A stretch of DNA of 64,000 nt from Ligula intestinalis (taxonomy: Eukaryota > Platyhelminthes > Cestoda > Diphyllobothriidea > Diphyllobothriidae). The DNA lies in the NCBI GenBank assembly GCA_036362985.1, contig JAYGXS010000004.1, positions 36,703,654 through 36,767,653 of the forward strand, given 5' to 3'. Shown here piece by piece: positions 1-10,400 of the stretch; the stretch's first letter is position 1, and every line of letters begins with the position of its first letter. Below the pieces are notes generated by a model. It made no database searches, was not told where the DNA came from, and worked only from the letters and a program-made list of their open reading frames with translations. The translations under genes were made by a program, and so were the position numbers.

Positions 1-2094
1 GCTGCCCGCCGCGACGTTTGTGCCAGGTGGGGTGAGGCGTCGCCACAAGCAGGTCACGAATCAGCTCACCATCATCACGCCGAGACGCATGCCCGAACCA
101 CCGAAGTCGTCTCTGAAGCAGGAGTGGAGGGAGAGCGTCCAGGTGACAGCGTCGGCGGAGATCGGAGCAGCGAATTCGGTCGACGCGTCGGTGACGAAGG
201 ATGCGGAGTAGGCAGTCATTGTCAAACACCTCAAGGCGCCTCATGTCCTCAACACGCATAGGCCATGTCTCTCCGCCATAGAGCAGGATAGATCGAACCA
301 CTGCTTGGTAAACACGGGACTTTGTGCGTAGTGATATTTCCCTTCTATTCCATAGAGGAGCGCACAGTCGGTAGAAGGCAGATCGGGCACGGTTGACGCG
401 TGATACAACCTCGTCGACACCTTGACCCTTTTCCGTGACCAAAGAGCCTAAGTATCGAAACGAGTCGACCTTTTCGAGAGGAGCGCCGTCGAGAACAATG
501 GGAGTGACAGATGTAGGGGGCACATAGGAGAGCATGAATTGGGTCTTAGTCGCGTTTAGGCGTAATCCGATGGATCGGGCACGCTCATTGACCTTGTCCA
601 ACGCCTGCTGAACTGCATTACAGTTGTCGCCAAAGAGGACGACGTCATCAGCATACGCCAAGTCAGTCACCCATTTCGAGCGATCAAACTGCACTCCCGG
701 GAAGTCATCCAGTGCTTTGGTCATGATCCAGTCCACCGCATAGTTGAACAGGGTTGGTGAAAGGGCACAACCTTGGCGGACGCCCGTCCTGACGCTTAAG
801 GCTTCCGTGTCACCGCTCTGCGTCCTCACCCGTGTGGAAGTGCCACGATAGTATGCCTGCATGAGATTGAGAAGCTTAGGTGGTAGGCCGTCCGTCTTCA
901 TTATGTTCCACAGCGAACTGCGATCAACAGAGTCAATGCGGCTGCAAAGTCGATGAAGCATAGAACAGTGGGTTGTTGGTGACCCCATCTCAGTTCCAGT
1001 ATACGGCGGAGATTGAAGATCTGGTCGGTGCAGCCACGACCTGTTCGAAATCCACTCTGGTTTGGGCGGGTGCGCTGGTCTCTCGCAGTTTGGAAACGTT
1101 TGAGAAGAAGAGACGTGAATGTTTTCGCCGCTACATCGATAAGGCTAATGCCTCTGTAATTTCTGCACGCTCGTCTGTCGCCTTTTTTAAACAAGGGGAG
1201 GATCACTGCTTTTCTCCAGTCAGAGGGCACAACTTCGCTGTCCCATATCTTGGCAAATATTTGTTGTAGCCAGGGACCAATAACCTCGAGTGCACATTTA
1301 AAGAGCTCCGGCGGGAGGTCATCCTCACCAGGTGCCTTGTTGTTGCGTAGCCTCAAGAGAATGGAGACAACTTCCTCTACACTGGGTGGCTCTGTGTTGC
1401 ACTCATACAGATAATGGGGATCGTCCGCATTGGGCGACAGGTCAGACATCACAGGGGGATCATGGTTAAGGTGGTCACAGAAATGCTCGCGCCACCTCTC
1501 TAACCGGTCATCGATCTTAGTGATTACAGCACCGTTGCGATCCAGTGAAGTCTCGGTGGTGTTCCCCGAACCTCTGCTGGCCTGCTTTAAGAGTCGGTAG
1601 AGCTTGTGGGTGTCACCTCTGGTAGCTGCTCGCTCCGTTTCCGTGGCAAAGTCGCTCCAGTAGGCGTTCCTATCGGCTCGGATGGCCCTTGTCGTTTGGC
1701 GCCGCAGCTCTCTGTAAGTGGGGGAGCCAGTGAGTCTGGCTCGGCCGGCCTCCTCCTCAGCTAACTCAAGCGTGGGTCTAGTGATCCAGTCGCGATGTCG
1801 CCGTCGGGTTTTGCCCAGATGGGTGTATGCCAGCTCTGACATCGCGGCCTTCAGGGACTGCCACGCGGGCTCTGGGTCCGCTCGGGCGTCAGGGTACAGG
1901 CCGTCGAAACGGTTCTGGAGTGCTAAGTGGAAGGCGTCGCCAGCAGAGGACTTCAGCTTTGCAACATCGATCCGCTGTGGTCGGGAGGGTCTGTGAATAG
2001 CTCTCAGACGCAGGCGAAGGGTTGCCCGCTGTAGGACATGGTCCGATGCATGAGCGTTTCCTGTATCAGCACCGCGGTAGGCTCGACAATCCAA
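1..2094 (-). pseudogene. LINE reverse transcriptase, frameshifted
   Basis: From 2094 down to about 935 the frame carries RT fingers and palm motifs: NNKAPGEDDLPPELFK, PLFKKGDRRACRNYRGISL, PNQSGFRTGRGCTDQIF and VLCFIDFAAA. One base is missing near 934 within the codons after FAAA, so the long frame drifts out at 901. The correct frame resumes below that, with RQGCALSPTLFNYAVDW (about 760), the catalytic AYADDVVLFGDN (about 610-660), a thumb region, and a C-terminal stretch up to position 1. The YADD box is intact. The lesions indicate a dead copy. Confidence 0.85.
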
Positions 2095-2106
2095 GACCGA
2101 GCTGGC

Positions 2107-2922
2107 CTAGCGTGCTCGGACAAGGATGTGATCTATTTGGGCCTGGGTATGCCCGTCATTTGAGTACCAAGTGACAAGGTGGTGGCGCGGATGATCAAAA
2201 CGGGTGCTTGACACAACGAGGCGGTTAGACGATGCGAAGTTGACAAGGCGCTCACCGTTGGCACTCTGCGCTCCGACAGCAAATTTGCCTACCACATGAC
2301 GGGTTCCAGCGTCACACACACCTGGTCGGGCGTTCCAGTCACCGGCAATGACGAGTAGATCGCTTCTTGCGATGCGGTCAACTGTTCGCTGGAGGTCACC
2401 GTAGAAGTCATCTTTTATGCTGCCATCAGCAGCCAGAGTAGGCGCATATACCGAGATGATGGAAACGTTGACTGGGGCACTTTTCAAACGGACCCAAGCG
2501 ATCCGCGGTGAGACAGCCTCCCACTCTAGCAGACTCGAGTGAAATTCATCGGCCAAAGCTATAGCGACACCATACAGTCCAGAGTTGTCGGACACACCAC
2601 TGTGGTAGAGATGGTACGCAGAGTCAGTTCTTGGTACTTGCAGCAGTTTGTGGCCAGTGCCAGGTAGGCGGACCTCAGAGAGACACGTCACACCAACACG
2701 GTATTCAGAAAGGGATTTGGCTGTTAACACTTGGGCGCCGTCATCCCCCAGAGTTTGAACATTCCAACCTGCAATTCGCAATCCGGCATCAGCTCGCAGA
2801 TTTAACACCCGTCCCGCGATGCCAAGAGGATGGGGCGCGTCGGTTCCCGCGGACGCCGTAGCAGAGATCGTATGTTGCGTATAGTTGTGATTCATGAAAG
2901 TGTAGAAAGTCAAGAAAGTCAA
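2107..2922 (-). pseudogene. LINE endonuclease (EEP) domain
   Basis: This 271-codon frame holds an endonuclease/exonuclease/phosphatase fold. Visible motifs are IAGWNVQTL at the N-terminus, CLSEVR (catalytic Glu), ISVYAPT, VIAGDWNARPG (the GDxN core) and a C-terminal QIDHILV. In LINEs this domain nicks target DNA to prime reverse transcription. The frame ends in TAG at 2107-2109, yet the same frame continues directly into the RT region with no shift. The stop is therefore best read as a nonsense mutation rather than the natural end of an ORF. Confidence 0.85.
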
Positions 2923-3049
2923 TTCCGTGTTTCGTGGAGAACTGGGGATTGGCGCTAGGTCCCCGGTCTTGCTCCCCTACCAGAGCCCCGTTAGCCAAGC
3001 AAAAGCAAGTTTCCGGCGCGCACCAGCGTGGAGGTGGGGTTGGATAGGT

Positions 3050-3996
3050 CGATAGGTGGATGATATATTCTGTTTGACAGACTACAACGCTGACATTGAC
3101 GCCCTGGTCGCGAAGTTTATCAGCGAGCGTCCATCGATCGAATTTTCTGCCGAGGCTGAGGCAGACGATGAAATTGCGTTCTTTGATGTCGTTCTACGAA
3201 GGCAAAATGATGGATCGACCTTGCGTAGGGTATTCCGAAAGAAAATCTAGACGGAACAACACACAACTATCACAGCTTTGCTTCCCTAAATATAAAACAA
3301 AATATAGTCCAGGGATTAGCAGATCGAGTACGACCGATCTGTTCTCCTGGAACTTTCGAAGCAGAACTCCAACAGCTGCAGGACACACTTCTAGAAAATG
3401 GATAACCGGAAAGGTTCACACTCAGGAATATTGGCGAACGCGCCAAAAGGCCTGCTACCTTTACCGCAGGAAAGGTGTGTTTGCAAGACTGTCTTTCTTG
3501 GGCGATGCAGCAGGCGAGCTAGGCAGACGACGCCTGAGGACACCGATCGCAAGCGCTTTCTCCGCGGAGAACTTACGCGTACTCTTCACGAAATCTCCCC
3601 TCCTGCGATTTTTGAGGTAAAGACCGACTCCCGTTGAAGGCCACATCCATGTACATTTACTTGTTCACTTGCTACCGTGGAGCAAGATACATCGGCCGAA
3701 CAACGAGGCGCCCGGAGAAGAGGGTACATGAACAGATACCAGCCTGGCTAAGTAAAGGTGAAACTAGATCAATCTCGAATTCTATTCTCGCATATCTTGT
3801 TAATACTAATGAAGCCTTTCAGGTTGTCTACCGGACAGCAGCTAACACTTCCAAGGGCCTACGCCAACGGTGCTTGCAACAGCCGAAATAGTGGCTATAC
3901 GGCTAGCTAATCCAGTACTTTGTCAGAAGATGCTGACACAAGCCCTTGCACTTCCGTGGCCAACCTCGAAGCCAGGTGTTGATCGCATTTCGCCCC
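3050..3996 (+). pseudogene. Penelope-like element fragment: RT end plus GIY-YIG endonuclease
   Basis: The fragment starts at the RT catalytic box. VDDIFCLTD is present, but the preceding tyrosine codon is TAG. It then reads DIDALVAKF and FRKK-type thumb residues, several frame changes (about 3250-3630), and a GIY-YIG endonuclease: YIYLFTCYRGARYIGRTTRR, KRVHEQIPAWLSKGE, ILAYLV and KGLRQRCL. The C-terminal ALALPWP lies in another frame up to about 3996. The RT plus GIY-YIG order is diagnostic of Penelope-like retroelements. Everything upstream of the catalytic box is missing. At least four frame changes or stops make it non-coding. Confidence 0.85.
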
Positions 3997-4337
3997 CACA
4001 CCTAAGTGACAATCGTTCGCTTCGTGCACATAACAGCAATTATCACTCTATGTACCTGACCTCTGACCAACGCCCACAACCTAACCCGATTTCCCCTCCT
4101 CCCCGCCCCCAACACATGAACCTCTACACGCCGGCCTCGCCATACGAAGTGTAATTAAACTACACTTATTAACCCTATCCAACTGTGCGGTTTACATTAT
4201 CCCTGCGAATATTTTGGCCTGAGGAATAATTGCTAAGAAATGTTTGCCAAATCGACTTTTCAATTAATATATTTTTAGCGGCCACAAGGGCGCCACTGTA
4301 TGATTAAACACCCTAAAGTTACTTTAAAAAAGGCTAC
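3997..4337. other. Intergenic, no gene seen
   Basis: A pyrimidine-rich stretch (about 4060-4130) follows the Penelope-like fragment and may be its 3' tail. The rest lies just beyond the PSMD2 poly(A) signal. I see no coding frame or clear repeat. Confidence 0.5.
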
Positions 4338-4343
4338 TTTATT
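4338..4343 (-). terminator. Candidate poly(A) signal of PSMD2
   Basis: The minus strand reads AATAAA about 122 bp past the PSMD2 stop codon. It is the first canonical hexamer downstream and implies a 3' UTR of roughly 140-150 nt. No cleavage site can be confirmed from sequence alone. Confidence 0.5.
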
Positions 4344-4464
4344 CTTCAGTGAAGGGTGGCAGCTGCGGCAACGGGTAGAAGACACATAGGAAGAAAATAA
4401 CAAATTCTTTAGCAGACTTTTGGGGCTATATATTTCCCGATGGTTGAAGAGATTAAATCACCGA

Positions 4465-7400
4465 TTACGTTGACGGTTTCTCATAGGAAGGATTCTTTGC
4501 GAGAATGACGAAGCCTTCCAGAGGCAAATTTGTGGCTGGTACATACTCATCTGTTGCAAGCTCAGCACGCTCGCCGTGGGCCAGTAGGACCGGTGTAGTG
4601 TGCGTCTGAAAACCGGTGATTGTCTTCGGTCGACCGGCCTGTCCAACCACATCGACCGCTTGACCTACACGGACGGTTACCGTGAGGGGTTTCATGTCCT
4701 TGTCGAAGGTCATCAGCAGTCGTGGTTGAATGGCGGGAGTCAAGTAGAAGATGAGATAATCGCTTCGACCCATGAAGGTCATACGCATATCCAGACAGGA
4801 CACCAGGAGCGTGAGCACACCGGCTAGGCTGACGGGGCGAAGAAGAAAATGATCGGAGTGCCAGGGGGACAGTGTGAGAGTACCCTTGCCAAGATGGGTT
4901 AGGCCCTGAGCTAGGCGGACCAGGAAGAGATTGAATGGATCACGTCCATGGTAAACAGCTAGTTGACGAAGCATTGCGGCCAGTCGAGCGTTGTTGGTAC
5001 CTGGGCGGAAATACAGTGTATGAAAGGTAAGCTTTAGCTTTCTTGCATTCAAACAAAAGTTGAAATTAACATTAGCACTAAATACCTCAACAAAGCCTGA
5101 CTGAGAATAGAGGCTTCGCAATTTGTTGAATAGGCAGTAAGCCGAAAGTCCGGAACCAAGTTGGACTTAAACGTACAAATGGTTAGTAACTTATCGGCCA
5201 ACTTTAAAACACTGCCAATTATTAATAAAAGACAGAAACTGGACGACCAGTTAATTGTATACAAAAATTCCTGAATTTCTTTATAGGTTTGTCGAGTACA
5301 GTCAACCCGTATCTGCTACTGCTATCTGACTATGCCTTTGATGACGAATCCGCGACGGATCTCGAAACGTCAGGCTAATAAAACTATTGTCCACGCGATC
5401 GAGCCGTCTTCTTTTCACAGTCAACACTATTCAGCTTGGCTGGAATCCAAGGATATCAGAGACGGGCTCGTAGCCGATAACCACAAAGATACATTGCGCA
5501 AAGTTGCCGAGGTGATACCTTAAGCTTTTAAGTGGATAGACAGGCAATTCATGAACAAAAATGGAGGGCGTTTAAGTGGTCAGATAGTTAGCCCTATGCT
5601 TATAAGGGGTTGGTGGGTGCAGAGACCACAGATAAAATCTCATGTTACGCTCTGGCTGCTCAGATCATAGTAATTTCAAAGACAGATCAACAGGTTTACT
5701 AACAGCAACAAATTTTGGGAGAATTACTAGAATCAGAAGATGAATTGGCGAACAAACGTTTGTTTTTGATAGTTCTCATCAGGCCTTTACATTTATATGG
5801 TAACTAAGTAAATAGTCTATGCGGGATGATAGAAAAAATAGAACGGTTGTCAGGGCATGGGGAATGGGGGGGCGGAACGGGGTCAAAATATGATCAGCGT
5901 TAGGGGGGAACTGGTAGTCGGTTTAGGGGCTAAGCTGCTGGCTGCTGGATTAGCAGCTTTTGACCATAGTAACTGCGGCGCCGCGACGAAATTCGTTTGG
6001 GCGCAAAGGACCGGTTGGCGTAGCCAAAAAGAACAACAAAAGTTGCCATTTGATGAATAGAGCTGAAACTTAAAATTTCTACATTAGCGCATGACAGTGA
6101 GAGAGCATGCAGACAGCTGCTCTTAATCGTACCATAATCGCACCATCATTTCAAACGCCCGATGCAAGTGGACTCCAAAGACTCTCAAGTTTCTACAGTG
6201 GGGTGACCTAGTGCTGAAATACCCGGAGTTTTGGGCAGTTCTGTATAGAGCTTAATTATGAGAAATGTGTGCAGTTGTCAAGTGGATAGGAGGACTCACC
6301 AGCGCCAACAAGACCCATGGCCAAAATTGAGTTGTAGCATAACTCGGGGTCAGAATCGTGACTGAATTTGCTCAGTGTGTCCAATACCTTCAGCTGAGGG
6401 TTCGAGAGGTAGCACAGAGCCAACGCAAGCGGTACTGCGCGCTTGATTGGCGTTTCACCGAAGCGAAGCTGGATAAAAGAAGTAGCGATTCGGTGTCGTA
6501 ATTAAAATCAAATCAAGTAGAATGGTGTACAAAAAGGCCGCTTCTTAATACCCACTTTTCCTAACTTTTTGACGATCTAATGTGCAGACGGCAACAAAGT
6601 AGCACTTGGCGGTGAGGATCTTAAGTTTTGTAAGTGTTACGGGGTTGAATCAATAAGATAAACTGTTGGAAAAACTGGTCTAAGAGGTTGAGTGGGGAGA
6701 AAAAGTTGTCTTCCTGGAACGCGAACCTTCGCATTTATTTGTCAGTTGTCTTCCTGAAAGTAATGTCCTAGGTTGACTTTTTTATGATGAAAAAAGCGAA
6801 GTGGGGAAGATGGCTCATTTTAAGGCCACCGGACTGGAGGATGCTTAGTCTACCTGGGAACTGGACCTAAACCTAGAATTACGCAAAAAACGCGTCAGTG
6901 CAAATGATGGAAAACTGGAAGGTTCGGGCAACATTCGCTAATACAGTAGTCGCCGGCTATTAAGCCCACGGCTAATAGGTTCAGTCGCGTATTAAGCCTA
7001 CATCAGCTTGGGGCGGAATTTTACACAGCGAAATCCACCGGCTAATAAGCCCAGTCGCCGGCTACAAAGCCAAGTTTGCCGGATGTGATTTGTTTTCACT
7101 TTTCAAGTTAAATTTGGCGATAGCAGCAGACATTAGGGGTAAAAGGACAAATCCCTAACACGAGAAAGCCGCAGGCACAAAAGGCTAAGGCACCCGAATC
7201 GCAGCGCTGAGGACACACACAAAAATGGAACAACGCGTTCAGGCTCACGCTAGACGATGCCGACAGGCGTGACCCCAAAGCATACCAAGGTCGTCTGGCT
7301 AGCCTCCCTAGGTCTCGAAAACACAGACAAACACCATTATTTTCTTGTACATAACCAAGCTCTACACATAATACAGTACGTATGTAGTGTATAGTGCCTA

Positions 7401-10400
7401 TCCTGCGTTTGCTAATCAAGAACTAGGATTCTCCGGTTAATGCGCCCGCCGCTTATTATGCCCGATTTGGTCTGGGCCCGAGGTGAGCTTCATAGCCGGC
7501 GACTACTGTACTGCATTTTAAATTTGGCTTATTGGCTAAAATACTTTTGTGGTCGGTTTCGGCAAGAATTGAAACAAAAAATGAGGAAAAAGAAGATAGC
7601 TTCCAGCTCGTGGAATTAAAATAGTCGAACGGATGCACCAAAATCCAATTACTCAACGGCACGTGCTATAATAGTTGCAAACACCCGCGTGGCAAGAGTT
7701 CAGCTGTCAGTTCCGAGAAGGGCCACTGTGTGCCCTACGAGGTCGTGGGTGCAGGAATGGTGACTTCAAGGTGAATTATTTTATTGTGAAAATATATTTG
7801 TATTGCACCTACCGTAAGGTATAAGCCTGATGACAACGGACTGTCCCCATAAACTGATCTAGTGACACTTTTCGACAGTTTGAGAAATTTAAAAAGTTGA
7901 CCAAAAAATAACTTGGGATAGCGGCTAAGACGGATTTAAGCTTGAGGCAGAACTCACTAGATGACCAAACATGCGGAAAGCCATCTCCTGGCCAATTTCT
8001 TCGCCCAGCGCGATGATGGCAACGCCCAAAACGGCAAGACCTTGATGAGCATGGAATTCGAAGCTGGAGGCAATCTCCTCAGCTGGCTCGTCCACTTGCA
8101 TTGGCGTAGTTTCGGCAGTCTCAGCTGTCTGGCTTGCCTCTTTGCCTTCCGCTGTAGCAGCCTCTGTCGTTTCCTCTGCGCGAGTTTCCGCACCAGCATC
8201 TGTGGCAGCGGTCTGACCGCTTCGGCGGGACCGACCGCGGGCGCTGCCCCGACGAGACTCTTTTTTATCCTTCTCCTTGGAAACCTTGGCCTTTTCAGCT
8301 GCATTCTTCGTCTTGTCGGTTTTGTCTTTCTCCTCATACTTCTCCGAAAGAACGTGCAGGAGATTTTGAATTTTTAGCACATTTCCGCTACCTATAGTGG
8401 TAGAGAGGGCAACCGTGGGAATGTACGAAAGACGATGAAGCGTACTTTAGTTGATTGGATTCAGGCCCTTCTAGTTTATCTTTGTGAAATGTTTGTTCAA
8501 AGACCTTTTTGACATGCCACGGGTCCAGAAATCAAAGCATTGAAATCGCAATCCCAAGTATAAGGGCTGGTAACAGTCTCAAACTACTGAAGCATTCCAA
8601 CCTGATAGCAATCGAAGTAATGCAACAATTTAAAAACAGCATATTAATAAAAAGTCAATTATTTCTGATAACAAGAAGTTTGTGAGTGGTAAATAGGAAA
8701 AAGATAATGGCGTCACCGAGTTTATCAACGACCCATCTAACGGTCTTTGTATAGTTATTTGGCGTTGGACGTGCGGTGTAGTATAAGCAGCTAGAAGTCA
8801 GTCGAAATTATAGACGATTGGGTTCACATCAGCCGGCAGGATTTCGTTCATCAGACTTAGACAATTTTCGTTGACTGACAGTGTTTAGTCCGGGCATTTG
8901 GCAATTTGGCAAAGGAATACTACTCACACAAGCCTATATTTAACTTCAGTTTCTTCGTATCTGCTTGCAAACAAGTAATTGGCGAGGGAAGGCATACTAG
9001 ACTAGACTATGGACATCATTTGACCACACGGTTTATGCTGGCTGAACTATCAGCGCGCCTCAGTTTAGCTCTGCTAAGGGAATATAGGTAGATGATATAA
9101 CTTTCTGTCGCCATACGATAAAGCTAGCAATAATTGAATATTTTACTCTCCTGGAAGGAATATAGAAAAAAATGAATGGATCGTACTTACCAGCGTAGGC
9201 ACAGACATCGCACATCATATGTGCCATGGATTTCATCGGCTCGGAGACTGCTTCCAGAGAGGCTAGGATGACATCAACCTCTTCTTGGCGGCCCATGCAT
9301 GTCAGTGCCAGACCCAGGGCCATAAACTTGCTGAATGTATTATTCCAGTGGCTGACTGGCCTCTCAAGCATCGTCTGAATAATGGTAGACGTGACTTCGT
9401 CGTTCAGCGAACCGACAGCTATCATGCCCGTGGAGAGAGCAGCCAAGCAGGCATGTTGGAGGCGCGTCGAAGAGGTGTCCAGAATTGCCGGGGTGAGACA
9501 GGTGATGGCCTCCTGTTTCATTGAGCCAGCGTAGGCGACACCCAGGCCGATTATAGCGGCACGAGAGAGCACATCAGTTGAATTCTCCACATAGCAGCTC
9601 AACAAAGCCAGAGCGGGATCACATTCATTTTTCACACCGCAGTTGACCACACCACAACCCAGAAGTGCACCTGCCTGGGTGTGGTCATCAACAGCGTAAA
9701 GATACTTGTCGATCTGGGAAAGACCGCTGTCAACGTCCCACAACAGAACCCAACCAAGAGTCGCTACGGTACTCATTTTGCCTGGAAGGGTTAAGCACAG
9801 GAAATTACAAGATAAAGTGGATTAACGAAAAAAAGTTAACTAGGAGATATTCTCAGAAAGTTATCAAAGCCGAAAGAAAAACGGTGCTGGCTAGAATTTA
9901 TGCAGGGAAAATTGCGACTGTACACTGAACGGACGGAAAACGTACCAAGGTCTTTTTGCTTGGTAATCCAATTAATTTCTTTCGCATCATCCTGGATAAG
10001 TTTCTCTTTGCCGAACCCACAATTTATCAGGCCATTGACGTATGAAGCAGCCAAGTTTGTTCGAGCTGAGTCCAGCATAGCAGTGGACATTGCGGGCCGG
10101 GTAGATTCGAGGTGTGTTTTATACACATCTTCTGGTAGCTACAAGCGTAAGACAGTTTATAAAAACTTAGTGAAATTGAATGAGGTAAAAACAGGTTTGT
10201 GATTGAGGATAAACTTGGCTCATTAAGCGGCCAAACATTTGGCCTAAATATCCTCCTTTTAGGAACATCACGAAACGCTTTGAAATTCTTGTTGGTAAAA
10301 ATATCAAGAGTATTTTGAGATTTTGCACCGCGATATTTTGTGCAGACTCAAAGACAAAGGTGTCTTAAAATGGATCAGCTTAGGCGTAAGAAATTTCTCG

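Larger units (their letters stand above)
1..2998 (-). mobile_element. RTE-like non-LTR retrotransposon, broken, 3' end off the window
   Basis: The minus strand reads an apurinic-type endonuclease (EEP) domain followed by a reverse transcriptase, the usual order of a single-ORF LINE. The element runs off the left edge, so its 3' end is not visible. The 5' boundary near 2998 is set only by loss of coding similarity, and a Penelope-like fragment starts about 50 bp beyond it. The RTE assignment is inference from the EEP-RT layout and the style of the RT motifs (NYRGISL, SGFRTGRG). There are at least two inactivating lesions: an in-frame TAG between the domains and a one-base deletion in RT. Confidence 0.85.
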
